The notes under the pieces are model-generated. The model did no database searches. It saw only the letters and a list, made by a program, of their open reading frames with translations, and had not been told where the DNA came from. Shown here in pieces: positions 25,233 to 34,071 of a stretch of 64,000 nucleotides of DNA. Position numbers and translations under genes: made by a program. Source of the stretch: Spirochaetota bacterium (lineage in GTDB: Bacteria; Spirochaetota; Spirochaetia; Treponematales; Treponemataceae); contig JAEZST010000022.1 in assembly GCA_023443865.1 (NCBI GenBank), positions 620,001 to 684,000 of the forward strand, written 5' to 3'. Each line of letters begins with the position of its first letter. The first letter of the stretch is position 1.

Positions 25233-26291
25233 TTACCGTTTGGCGTTCGAAATCACCTTGACCATCGCGTCATACAGGGGCTTTCGCTTTCCCTGCACGT
25301 CGAAGGGATGGGCGGAGCCATAGCCGGCGAAGGCCGCGGGAATCCAGCTTTTCGCGTCGCGCCAGCCCCACAGGATAAAGCTGCCCGCGCCTTCCTGAGC
25401 GGTGGCGGCCTCGAGCAAGCCCTCGTAAAACGCGGTTTGTTCCGCTTCCTTTTCCGGGGTGACGGGCATTAAAACCCGAACGTCCACCTCGGTGAAGGAG
25501 ACGTACAGGCCCAGGGCGTTGAAACGGGCGATATTTTCATCCAGGGCGTCGCGGCGAAGCGGGTTCTCGGCGATCATGTGAAGCTGAAGCCCGACCCCGT
25601 CAATCGGGACGCCGCGCTCCGCCATGCCGCGAACCAGTTCGTAAAAGGCGTCGCCCTTGGCGGTACCCGCGTACTCGTTGGAGTAATCGTTGAGCAGGAG
25701 TTTCGCGTCGGGGTCGGCTTCCCGGGCCGCCTTGAAGGCTATATCGATGTATTCGGGGCCGATGGTCCTCAGCCACACGGTATTTCTCAGGGTTCCGTCC
25801 TCGTTGAGCACCTCGTTCGCCACGTCATATTCCCGTATCCTTCCGCGATACCGCTTCATTACCTCGGTTATCTGCTCGATTAAAAGGGGAAGCGCCTCTT
25901 CCCGGGTTTGCAGGCCGCTCACGTAGGGCGGGTTTTGCTGATGCCAGACGAAGGTATGCCCCTTCATGGCGATGCGGTTTTGTTCGGCGAACTCCACCAT
26001 ATGGTCCATATCGGACCAATTCCAGAATTTCTTCGTGGGCCTCAGATTCGCCCACTTCATGGTATTCTCCGGAACGATCAGGTTAAAGTTCTTTGCGATG
26101 AATTTTTTCGTGTCCGGGTCCAGGATATCCCCGGCCTGAATGGCGGTTCCAAAGGTCAGCCCGGCACGGTCCGCTTTTTGCCGTACGGTGCCCAGGGCCG
26201 AGCACCCGGTAAGGGACGCGAAAACGACGGTTACGGCCGTCGCGACGGATAAAAGGGCGGCCGCGGGGCGCGCGGCGTTAACGAGTTTCAT
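25233..26291 (-). CDS. GH10 endo-1,4-beta-xylanase lipoprotein
   Basis: A 352-residue glycoside hydrolase family 10 enzyme that cleaves the xylan backbone. The signal peptide ends in lipobox LTGC (Cys30), so it is membrane-anchored and probably faces the periplasm or surface. The (beta/alpha)8 domain has MKGHTFVWHQQ, the acid/base Glu160 in DVANEV and the nucleophile Glu268 in FTEVDVR. The ATG at 26291 has GGAGG at a spacing of 6; the in-frame ATG at 26297 abuts that site and is unlikely. No carbohydrate-binding module. It is monocistronic. Confidence 0.95.
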   Translation of the reverse strand: MKLVNAARPAAALLSVATAVTVVFASLTGCSALGTVRQKADRAGLTFGTAIQAGDILDPDTKKFIAKNFNLIVPENTMKWANLRPTKKFWNWSDMDHMVEFAEQNRIAMKGHTFVWHQQNPPYVSGLQTREEALPLLIEQITEVMKRYRGRIREYDVANEVLNEDGTLRNTVWLRTIGPEYIDIAFKAAREADPDAKLLLNDYSNEYAGTAKGDAFYELVRGMAERGVPIDGVGLQLHMIAENPLRRDALDENIARFNALGLYVSFTEVDVRVLMPVTPEKEAEQTAFYEGLLEAATAQEGAGSFILWGWRDAKSWIPAAFAGYGSAHPFDVQGKRKPLYDAMVKVISNAKR

Positions 26292-26314
26292 GGTCATCCT
26301 CCGGTTACCTAGCT

Positions 26315-26341
26315 TATGGCCGCGGACAAAACCGCGCCATA
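26315..26341. promoter_or_regulatory. Inverted repeat between xylanase and MscS genes
   Basis: TATGGCCGCGG and CCGCGCCATA flank ACAAAA, with one bulged base. It lies 24-50 bases before the xylanase start and could be an operator or a 5'-leader hairpin for the xylanase. Confidence 0.45.
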
Positions 26342-26346
26342 GGCCG

Positions 26347-26374
26347 TTTCACCGATACGAAAACGGGTTATACT
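26347..26374 (+). promoter_or_regulatory. Promoter for the MscS-like gene, leaderless geometry
   Basis: TTTCAC, 16 bases, TATACT; the -10 ends six bases before an in-frame GTG at 26381. Confidence 0.5.
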
Positions 26375-26380
26375 GCTTGG

Positions 26381-27287
26381 GTGGGGGTAATCCGATTCAT
26401 GACCGCGTTTATCGAGCGTTTCCTTTCCGGCGCCTGGAGGGACGACCCCGCCGGGGTTAAGATACTCTATTCCCTGGCCGTTATCGCCGCCCTCACGGTG
26501 ACCCGTTTCGCCTTCCATCGGTTCGATTGGAAAAAATACGACGAGGCGCATACGCGGTACCGGGCCGGGAAAATTTCGGCGAACGTGGTCGCCGCCGCGG
26601 GCGTCGTGGCCCTATCCCTCATTTGGATCCATGATTTCAGGCAAATACTGACCTATCTCGGCCTATTGTCGGCCGGAATCGCTCGCCCTGAAGGAGGTCA
26701 TCTCCGACGTCGCGGGTTGGCTTTTTATCGTGGCGCGGCGTCCCTTCGTCACGGGCGACCGCATTCAGATCGGCGAAACCTCCGGCGACGTGGTGGATAT
26801 CCGCATGTTTCGGTTCACCGTTTTGGAAATCGGGAACTGGGTTCGCTCCGACCAGAGCACGGGGCGCGTGATCCACGTTCCGAACGGGGCGGTATTTACG
26901 CAGGCCCTGGCGAACTATACCCGCGGGTTTGAGTTCATCTGGAACGAGGTATCGGTAACCGTAACCTTCGAAAGCGATTGGAAGCGCGGCAAGGCCCTCA
27001 TGCGGACCATCGCCGAAACCTTTTCCGAGCGGCAGGACGAGGCGGCACAGGAACGGATTCGGGAGGCGAATAAACGCTATTACATCGTGTACTCAAACCT
27101 GAAGCCCATCGTCTATACGCGGATCGAGGAATCCGGCGTTACCCTAACGGCCCGCTACCTTTGCCTGCCACGCAAACGGCGGGACAGCGAAAACGCGATT
27201 CACGAGGCGATCCTGACGGCATTCGCCGCCGAATCCGGAATCGCGTTCGCCTATCCCACGAAACGAATCGTCTCCGATCAGTCGTAA
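26381..27287 (+). pseudogene. MscS-family mechanosensitive channel, frameshifted
   Basis: Two reading frames together encode one small-conductance mechanosensitive channel. The first (from GTG 26381 or ATG 26399) gives two hydrophobic helices and the start of the pore helix (ILTYLGLLSAGIA). It then leaves frame between 26680 and 26688. The second frame continues with ALKEVISDVAGWLFIVARRP and the MscS beta domain (VTGDRIQIGETSGDVVDI, VIHVPNGAVF), ending at 27287. Restoring about two missing bases would give the family-typical pore sequence GIA-x-ALKE. It could be a true pseudogene, a sequencing error or programmed frameshifting; no slippery heptamer is seen. Its 3' end overlaps the convergent rubredoxin gene. 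Confidence 0.8.
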
Positions 27288-27448
27288 GGATCGAAAAATT
27301 CTATGCCCCGATAGCATAAGGGGCATTTCCAGTCGTCGGGAATATCCTCGAAGGGCGTTCCCGGCGGTATTCCGCGGGCCGGATCGCCGCGCTCGGGATC
27401 GTATATATAACCGCAATTCGAGCAGATAAACCGCTGTCCCTTTTCCAC
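27278..27448 (-). CDS. Rubredoxin
   Basis: A 56-residue rubredoxin, a one-iron electron carrier. Ligand pairs are C9-x2-C12 (CSNCGYIYDPERGD) and C42-x2-C45 (WKCPLCY), with the usual GTPFEDIPDDWKCP loop. It starts at GTG 27448 with AGGAG at a spacing of 6, 21 bases after the metH stop and on the same strand, so it is probably co-transcribed with metH. Rubredoxin is the usual electron donor to desulfoferrodoxin, which is encoded at 60.7 kb. The 3' end overlaps the MscS gene by 10 bases. Confidence 0.95.
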   Translation of the reverse strand: MEKGQRFICSNCGYIYDPERGDPARGIPPGTPFEDIPDDWKCPLCYRGIEFFDPYD

Positions 27449-27469
27449 CGTTGACTCCTCTTGCGCGCC

Positions 27470-30400
27470 TTACGCGCCGAAATACTTTGCCTGGGGATGA
27501 TGCGCGATGAAGGCGCTCGTCGTTTGCTCGGGAAACATTTGGTCTCCTTCTCCCACGGTAACGCCGATGGCGCCGCTGTCGAGTATATCGCAGAGAATCC
27601 GGTTTTGGGCAAGGTCGGGACAGGCCGGGTAGCCGAAGCTGTATCGGCCTCCCCGGTACCGCTGTTCCACGAAATCGAGAATGCCCGCCCCGTCTTCCCC
27701 GGCGATTCCCAGTTCAAGCCGGATTTTACGGTGCCAATACTCCGCCAGCGCCTCGGCGGTTTCGACCGACAGGCCGTGAAACAATAGATAGTCCCGGTAG
27801 CGGTTTTCCGCGTAGAGCTTTGCCGACTCGGCGCTGGCCCGCGGTCCAACGGTGCAGATTTGAAGGGCGATCAGGTCCGGACCGTCGGCTTCCGCGCGGA
27901 ACCAGTCGGATATGCATCGCCTTTCCCCGTCCTTTTGCCGCGGAAAGGAAAGCCGGGCAAGCTCGGTGCCCGGGTTTCCCGCCGGGTCCCAGATAACGAG
28001 CGAGTCGCCCCGGGAGTTGCACCGGAAGTACCCCCAGCTTACGGCTGGCCGCAAGAGGCCGCCGTCCCGGGCTTTCTTTTTCAGCGATTCCAGCTCCGGC
28101 CGAACCTCGTTCTCGATCAAGCGGGCGTACTCATCTTTGGATAGCTTGCCGCGCCGGTACCCCCACCTTCCCCGGAAGAGCACTTCCTCGGTAAGGTAGC
28201 CGAATACCTCGTCAAGGTCGATATCGACGGTGTGCCGAACGCCGAGAAAGGGCGGTACGGGCACGGTCAGATCTTTCGGCGGGATGTACGGCGCGATCGG
28301 GGCGGGCGAATCGCCGACGGTTACGGCCGACTCGGTCGCCGCGGCGGTGGGGGTCGCGCGGCGCTTCCAGGCGGCGAGTTTTTCCCGTTCCGCGGCGAGC
28401 CATTCGTCGAAGGAGCCGTCGCGGACCATGTTCATCGCGTGAAGGCCGGCGAAGGCGTCGGCGCAATAGGCGACACCGGCTATATGGGCGGCGGCGCAGT
28501 CTTCGTGGACGAACGAGGGCGTGAGTGCCGCTCCCCCAAGCAATACGGGGATCTTCATGCCCCTGCGCGCCAATTCCTCGATATTTTCCTTCATCACCGC
28601 GGTGGACTTGACCAAGAGGCCGCTCATGCCGATGGCGTCGGCGCGGACTTCTTCCGCTTTCCGTATCATCTCCGCTATTTCGACCTTAATGCCCAGGTTG
28701 TATACCTTGTAGCCGTTGTTTGAAAGGATTATCTCGACGAGATTCTTGCCGATATCGTGCACGTCGCCGCGAACCGTCGCGAGCACTATGGAGGTTTGGG
28801 CGCGGTCCGCCGAGCGCTCAAGGCGGGGCTCAAGGAGGGCAACCGCGGCCTTCATGACCTCGGCGCTTTGCAGCACGAAGGGCAGCTGCATTTTCCCCGA
28901 ACCGAACAGCTCGCCCACGGTTTTCATCGCCGGGATGAGTACCTCATTGATGATCGCCAACGCCGGCCGGTTCGCCAATTCCTCTTCCAAAAGGTCTTCC
29001 AGGTCCGCCTTTGAGCCGCGAATCACCCGCTGTTGCAACCGCTCCGCCGGCGATCGCGGGGCGTCGGCGTCGGCCCCCGCCGCGTCGTTTTGGCCTCCTT
29101 CCCCGGCCTTGGCCGCGAAATGGTTGAGGAAGGCGAACAGGGGATCGCCGAATGCGGTATCGTTTCGGATAAGGCGAAGCGCGACGGCGGTATCTTCCTC
29201 GGGGAGCGAGGAAAGGGGAACTATCTGGGCGAGGTTGACGATGGCCGAATCGAGGCCCGCGCGGACGCATTGGTCGAGAAACACGGAATTGAGCGCCTTT
29301 CGCGACGCGGGCGAGAGTCCGAAACTCACGTTGGAAAGGCCCAGCACGGTGCGAACACCCGGCAATTCCGCCTTGATTCTCCTGATGCCCTCCATGGTTG
29401 CCAACGCCGAATCGCGCAGGGTTTCGTCGCCCGAGCCCAGGGTAAAGGTAAGCATGTCGAAAATAAGGTCGCCGGAGCGAAGGCCGCATTCCAGTGCGAT
29501 GGAGTGCAGGCGATGCGCGACCGCCAGCTTATGCTCAACCTCCCGGGCCATGCCGGTTTCGTCGATAACCAGCGCTATGAGCGCGGCGCCGAACCGCGCC
29601 GCTAGGGAACATATCCTGCGGGCCCGGTCCTCGCCGTCCTCAAGATTGACCGAATTGACGATGGCCCGGCCGCCGTAGCGCTTCAGGGCCGCCTCGAGCA
29701 CCGATTCGTCGGTCGTGTCGATCACGATGGGCAACGTTATCGCCGTCGCGATTCTCGAGAGCGCCGCGCCCATGTCCGCCTTTTCGTTCCGCCCGGTGTA
29801 GGCCACGCAGAGATCGAGCGCGTGCACGCCCGTTTCCGCCTGTTGCCGGGCGATGTCCACCAGGCCGTCCCAATCGTCCTTTAGGAGCGTTTCCCGGAAA
29901 AGCTTGCTGCCGTTGGTATTGGTGCGCTCCCCGATAAAGAAGGGGGGCGGTACCTGCGTGAGGGTTTGCGCGGTGAAGAGGCTCGAAACCGCTTCCATGG
30001 CCGGGTCGGTGGCCCTTTCCCCGGGGAAGGCCCTTTCCGGCGCCTGCCTGGCGCGCAGGTCAGGCAGGGCCTTCGCCAAGGCGCCGATAAACTCGGGAGT
30101 CGTTCCGCAACAGCCGCCTACCATGGTAACACCGTCGTTCTCAATGAACGAGCGCATGCTGCGCACGTAGTCCTCTACCGCCAGATCGTATATGAATTCG
30201 CCGTTAACGTTGCGCGGAAGGCCCGCGTTGGGCTGTACCAGCATAAGGCCGCCCCACAGTTCCGCTATTTCGCGCACGTAGGGCGCCATATCGGACGGCC
30301 CGGTGGCGCAGTTGATTCCCAGCGCGAAAAGGCCGAAGGGCTTTAGTGCCGCGATTACCGCGCCTACCTCGCTTCCTACCAGCAGGGTTCCCGTGGTTTC

Positions 30401-30970
30401 CACCGTCATGGTGACCATTATCGGAAGGTCTTTGCCCGCCTCGCCGCAAACGTCGCGGATCGCGACGATCGCGCATTTGATTTGGAGCAGGTCCTGACAG
30501 GTCTCTATCAAAAAAGCGTCTACCCCGCCTTCGAGCAAACCCGCCGCGTGTTCGCGGTAGGAACGGTACATGGTTTCCCAATCGGTGTGGCCGAGGCTCA
30601 CGAGCTTCGTTCCGGGGCCCACCGAACCCGCGACGAAACGGGGTTTTTCGCTCGAGGCCGCCGAATCCGCCGCCTCTCGCGCGATTTGCGCGGCAAGGCG
30701 GGCGAGTTCCCGCGCCCGGTCGGCGATGCCGTACTCGGCGAGCACGATCTCGTTGGCGCCGAAACTGTTGGTACCGATCACGTCGCTTCCGGCGGCGAGA
30801 TATTCGTCGTGAATCGCGCGAATGAGGTCCGGTCTCGTGGCGTTTAAAATTTCGGAGCAGCCGGCAAGGCCCGCATAATCCGCGTCGGAAGGGTTTTTCC
30901 GGTGAATCATGGTTCCCATGGCTCCGTCAAAGAGCACGGGTCCCGCTTTGGCGCGTTCCTCTAGGGTCAT
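27470..30970 (-). CDS. metH: Cobalamin-dependent methionine synthase
   Basis: A 1166-residue four-module MetH. The homocysteine-binding barrel (about 1-310) has the zinc ligands in GINCATG and GGCCGTTPEF. The methyltetrahydrofolate (pterin) barrel spans about 330-610. The B12 cap and Rossmann domains (about 630-860) have GDVHDIGKN with the lower-ligand His738. The AdoMet-binding activation domain (about 900-1166) has EYWHRKIRLELG and RYSFGYPACPD. The activation domain implies reductive reactivation by a flavodoxin-like or other donor. AAGGA precedes the ATG. No cobalamin or SAM riboswitch is visible in the short upstream region. Confidence 0.97.
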   Translation of the reverse strand: MTLEERAKAGPVLFDGAMGTMIHRKNPSDADYAGLAGCSEILNATRPDLIRAIHDEYLAAGSDVIGTNSFGANEIVLAEYGIADRARELARLAAQIAREAADSAASSEKPRFVAGSVGPGTKLVSLGHTDWETMYRSYREHAAGLLEGGVDAFLIETCQDLLQIKCAIVAIRDVCGEAGKDLPIMVTMTVETTGTLLVGSEVGAVIAALKPFGLFALGINCATGPSDMAPYVREIAELWGGLMLVQPNAGLPRNVNGEFIYDLAVEDYVRSMRSFIENDGVTMVGGCCGTTPEFIGALAKALPDLRARQAPERAFPGERATDPAMEAVSSLFTAQTLTQVPPPFFIGERTNTNGSKLFRETLLKDDWDGLVDIARQQAETGVHALDLCVAYTGRNEKADMGAALSRIATAITLPIVIDTTDESVLEAALKRYGGRAIVNSVNLEDGEDRARRICSLAARFGAALIALVIDETGMAREVEHKLAVAHRLHSIALECGLRSGDLIFDMLTFTLGSGDETLRDSALATMEGIRRIKAELPGVRTVLGLSNVSFGLSPASRKALNSVFLDQCVRAGLDSAIVNLAQIVPLSSLPEEDTAVALRLIRNDTAFGDPLFAFLNHFAAKAGEGGQNDAAGADADAPRSPAERLQQRVIRGSKADLEDLLEEELANRPALAIINEVLIPAMKTVGELFGSGKMQLPFVLQSAEVMKAAVALLEPRLERSADRAQTSIVLATVRGDVHDIGKNLVEIILSNNGYKVYNLGIKVEIAEMIRKAEEVRADAIGMSGLLVKSTAVMKENIEELARRGMKIPVLLGGAALTPSFVHEDCAAAHIAGVAYCADAFAGLHAMNMVRDGSFDEWLAAEREKLAAWKRRATPTAAATESAVTVGDSPAPIAPYIPPKDLTVPVPPFLGVRHTVDIDLDEVFGYLTEEVLFRGRWGYRRGKLSKDEYARLIENEVRPELESLKKKARDGGLLRPAVSWGYFRCNSRGDSLVIWDPAGNPGTELARLSFPRQKDGERRCISDWFRAEADGPDLIALQICTVGPRASAESAKLYAENRYRDYLLFHGLSVETAEALAEYWHRKIRLELGIAGEDGAGILDFVEQRYRGGRYSFGYPACPDLAQNRILCDILDSGAIGVTVGEGDQMFPEQTTSAFIAHHPQAKYFGA

Positions 30971-31008
30971 CTTTCAATCCTTAATCAGGGCAATGGGTCT
31001 GGAGGGTG

Positions 31009-31089
31009 AGTATACCCGAAAGCCGCGACTTTCGGAAGGCGTTAGGCCTTTCGGAACGGTTTGACAGCCGCTCCGGCCGCCCTTATACT
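31009..31089. promoter_or_regulatory. Divergent promoter region metH / histidine kinase
   Basis: Rightward promoter: TTGACA (31061-31066), 17 bases, TATACT (31084-31089). Leftward for metH: -10 TATACT at 31014-31009 with a poor -35. Between them one CCGAAAG (31016-31022) can pair with either of two CTTTCGG copies (31029-31035 and 31048-31054), 19 bases apart. These could be regulator half-sites. Confidence 0.6.
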
Positions 31090-31106
31090 CTTTTCAGGAG
31101 ACCCCC

Positions 31107-32888
31107 GTGACGAACAGGAAAGGATACGGTTCATTCCCGCTTTTCGACAAAAAAAAACGGCGCTCGCTCCTCGGGGAAGCCGAACTCATAACCCTTTCCG
31201 TGACGGTCCTCATAATCGTCGTACTGCAGTTGGTATTGCTCGCCTCCATTTCGGCCTACACGACCTCAAACCTAAAGAAGACCTCGATCGTTACCGCTGA
31301 CGAAACGGTCAAGCTTTTGCAGGAGCCCCTGTATAAATTCGATTCCGTGCAAGCCCAACGGATAGGCGAGGCCCTGCTTCAATCGGGACGCGTTTCGGGC
31401 ATAAAAATAGTTTCGGAAATCGACGACGTGTGGATGAACGTCGCGCCGCGCAGGGACGGCGGGCTCGTGCCTCCCCAATTCAGGGCCATCGCCTACGGCG
31501 GTTCCCAGATCGGAACGGTCGAATTGTATTTCAGCGATCAGGAAGTAATCCGGACGCGCGACCTCTTCTTCGCCCTCATGGTAATCATGATGCTCGTGAC
31601 CCTTTTTTCCTCCCTGTTCGTAAATTCCCGGGTACTGAAGCCGCTTATATTCGGCCCGCTCGGAAAAATCGGTCAGGGCATAGACGCCATCGCCTCCGGC
31701 GCCTACGAGACCAGGGTGGAGCCCACTGGCTTCGAGGACGTGGACAGCATCGTCAATCTCGTAAACAATATGGCCTCGAAGATTTATTCCAAGAATATCG
31801 AGTTGACCGAGGCAAATAACACCCTGGAAAAGCGCGTGAGCGAGCGCACCGCGGAGCTCAAGGAATCCGTGGAACGCCTGAGCCTCGCCCAGGACAAGCT
31901 GATCCAGGCGGGCAAGCTCTCGGCCCTGGGCCAGCTGGCGGCCGGTATTGCCCATGAGCTCAACACGCCTATCGGGTCCATCAAATCCTCGGGGAAGAGC
32001 ATCGCCGATTTCCTTGAGGTCCGGCATCCCCAACAGCTCAAGGCTTACGCGCGTTGGAACCAGGCCCAGCGCTCCCTTTTTGAGGAGCTTATCGATAGCG
32101 GGAGATCCTTCGCGGAGGATCTGGATTACCGCCCCCCGGACCGCAAACGCTTTCGGCGCGTTGCCGACGCGCTGCAGCTCGCCGGCTTCTCCGATCCGGT
32201 GGAAACCGCCGGCCACCTGGAGGAAACCGGCCTCATCGACCGGTTTGACGAGCTATTGCCCCGCATAGCGATTCCCGGGACCGACTCGGTGATCCACGAG
32301 GCGGCCGGTTGGATAGGGGCGCTGCGCATGTCCACTGTCATTCTCCTTTCCGTTCAGAAAGCCGCGACCGTGGTAGACGCCTTACGCTCCTATCTCGTTT
32401 CCGAGAGCGTTGACTTTACCGATACCATCGAGGTTGACCGGGAACTGGACAGGATTCTGGTACTGATGCACAACCAGATAAAGCACGGAGTGACGGTGTT
32501 GCGGGAATACGGCGACGTGACGATTCGCGGCTCCGCCGAGCAGCTTTCCCAGGTGTGGATGAATCTGGTGCGAAACGCGCTGCAATCCATGAACTTTCAG
32601 GGTACTCTCACGCTGCGTACCCGCATCGCCGATTCGCAGGCTATCGTTTCCGTTATCGATTCCGGTCCGGGCATTCCCGAGGAAATTCGTGACCGAATCT
32701 TCGATCCCTTCTTTTCCACCAAGAAACAGGAATCGGGCATGGGGCTTGGCCTTGATATCTGCCGTAAAATAGTAGAGAGCCACAAGGGCACGATAACCTT
32801 CGAATCGCGCCCCGGGAACACCGAGTTTTCGGTCGTTTTCCCCGTACCCGAGAAAGAGGCAACGGATACGTCCAGGGAGGGCCTTTGA
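31107..32888 (+). CDS. Sensor histidine kinase with HAMP domain
   Basis: A 593-residue kinase. Transmembrane helices at about 28-50 and 153-173 bound a periplasmic domain of about 100 residues. A HAMP domain (about 175-230) and coiled coil follow. The DHp has His283 in IAHELNTPIG, and an unusually long helical insert (about 295-410) separates the two DHp helices. The ATPase domain has NLVRNALQSM, DSGPGIP and GMGLGLDICRKI. GTG 31107 has AGGAGA upstream. The next gene starts in a one-base overlap and encodes the probable partner regulator. Confidence 0.9.
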   Translation: MTNRKGYGSFPLFDKKKRRSLLGEAELITLSVTVLIIVVLQLVLLASISAYTTSNLKKTSIVTADETVKLLQEPLYKFDSVQAQRIGEALLQSGRVSGIKIVSEIDDVWMNVAPRRDGGLVPPQFRAIAYGGSQIGTVELYFSDQEVIRTRDLFFALMVIMMLVTLFSSLFVNSRVLKPLIFGPLGKIGQGIDAIASGAYETRVEPTGFEDVDSIVNLVNNMASKIYSKNIELTEANNTLEKRVSERTAELKESVERLSLAQDKLIQAGKLSALGQLAAGIAHELNTPIGSIKSSGKSIADFLEVRHPQQLKAYARWNQAQRSLFEELIDSGRSFAEDLDYRPPDRKRFRRVADALQLAGFSDPVETAGHLEETGLIDRFDELLPRIAIPGTDSVIHEAAGWIGALRMSTVILLSVQKAATVVDALRSYLVSESVDFTDTIEVDRELDRILVLMHNQIKHGVTVLREYGDVTIRGSAEQLSQVWMNLVRNALQSMNFQGTLTLRTRIADSQAIVSVIDSGPGIPEEIRDRIFDPFFSTKKQESGMGLGLDICRKIVESHKGTITFESRPGNTEFSVVFPVPEKEATDTSREGL

Positions 32889-33904
32889 TGTCTTTTGAGC
32901 ACTTAATTTGCGTTGACGACGAGAACATCGTGCTCCAGAGCCTGAAACACGAGATCAAGGCGGACCCTTTTTTCAAAAACATAATCATCGACGTCGCCGA
33001 AAGCGCCGATGACGCCCTGGCCTTGGCCCAGGAAATTAACGATACCGGGGACACGATACCGGTGATTATCTCGGACCAGCGGATGCCCGTTAAAAGCGGA
33101 AGCGAGTTATTGGGGGAATTGCATGGCGATTTTCCCGACACGAAAAAAATACTCTTGACCGGTTATTCCGACTTGAACGCCGTTACCGAACTGGTTAACC
33201 GCGATGCCCTCTACCGGTATCTCGCCAAGCCTTGGGACAGCAAGGACCTTTTGCTTAGCCTCCGCGAGGCCTTTACCGCGTTCCGCCAACACCGACAGAT
33301 CGATGCCCTGAACGCGAAGCTCGAGAGCATGACTTTGGCCATGGTTTCGGCCCTGGAAAGCACGAATTTCTTCTTCGATGAGGATACGGGAAACCATATT
33401 CGGAGAATTTCTACCCTGTCGGGGTATATCGCCCGTTTGGCCGGACTGGACGAGACCTTCATCAAGCTGATCCGGCTGTACGCGCCCTTACACGATATCG
33501 GAAAGGTGGGCATAGCCAAGGATATCCTGCTCAAGCCCGGAAAGCTCGATCGCCGGGAATTCGATACGGTCAAAGAGCACGTTCGAATCGGATATCGAAT
33601 CATCGACGACAATTCAATCGATCCCATCGCGAAAAACATAGTCTTGTACCACCATGAGAAATGGAAAGGCGGCGGATACCTGGAAGGCTTAAGCGGCGAT
33701 AATATTCCCCTTGAGGCGAGAATCGTCTCCCTCGCCGACGTGTACGACGCCCTGACGAGCCCGCGGGTGTACAAGCCCGCGTATCCGAAGGAAACGGCGG
33801 TGGAAATTCTTCGCCAGGAACGCGGCGTGAGCTTCGATCCCGATCTCTTGGACGCGTTTCTCGCCGAATCCGACGATCCTGAGTGGCCGCGCGACGTCAA
33901 GTAA
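32888..33904 (+). CDS. Response regulator with variant HD-GYP domain
   Basis: A 338-residue protein. The receiver domain (1-125) has acidic residues 10-11, phospho-acceptor Asp63 in ISDQRMP and Lys114. The HD-GYP domain (about 140-330) keeps His-Asp at 202-203 (LHDIGKVG), HHEKW and LADVYDALTS. The signature reads WKGGGYL instead of WDGSGYP, so GYP is GYL at 263-265 and the usual Asp is Lys. Metal-dependent hydrolysis may persist because the HD residues are intact, but binding of the partner GGDEF proteins or catalysis could be altered. ATG 32888 overlaps the kinase stop and has GGAGGG upstream. Confidence 0.88.
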   Translation: MSFEHLICVDDENIVLQSLKHEIKADPFFKNIIIDVAESADDALALAQEINDTGDTIPVIISDQRMPVKSGSELLGELHGDFPDTKKILLTGYSDLNAVTELVNRDALYRYLAKPWDSKDLLLSLREAFTAFRQHRQIDALNAKLESMTLAMVSALESTNFFFDEDTGNHIRRISTLSGYIARLAGLDETFIKLIRLYAPLHDIGKVGIAKDILLKPGKLDRREFDTVKEHVRIGYRIIDDNSIDPIAKNIVLYHHEKWKGGGYLEGLSGDNIPLEARIVSLADVYDALTSPRVYKPAYPKETAVEILRQERGVSFDPDLLDAFLAESDDPEWPRDVK

Positions 33905-33948
33905 GGGCGGTTCCCGGTTTTGATATCTATAAAAAAGACGTGAAAGCA

Positions 33949-33977
33949 TTGTCTTTTTCCTATTTCTCCCATATACT
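33949..33977 (+). promoter_or_regulatory. Promoter for the secreted 223-residue protein
   Basis: TTGTCT, 17 bases, TATACT in an AT-rich stretch. This gives a leader of roughly 88 bases before the ATG, which has a consensus AGGAGG. Confidence 0.65.
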
Positions 33978-34071
33978 TTGTTAATAAGTTATTCAAGCGT
34001 GGTACGGAAAAACCGGCTTGTGTCGGGTTACTTTCTGAACGACCACCGTACGCAATTTCTAGGAGGAATGC

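Noticed and set aside
26680..26690. Programmed ribosomal frameshifting in the MscS gene
   Set aside because: No slippery heptamer, stop-codon pause or downstream stimulator is evident; a mutation or sequencing error is simpler.
30971..31060. Possible cobalamin or SAM riboswitch upstream of metH
   Set aside because: The space between the -10 and the ATG is far too short and lacks the B12-box; the hairpins seen lie upstream of the predicted transcription start.
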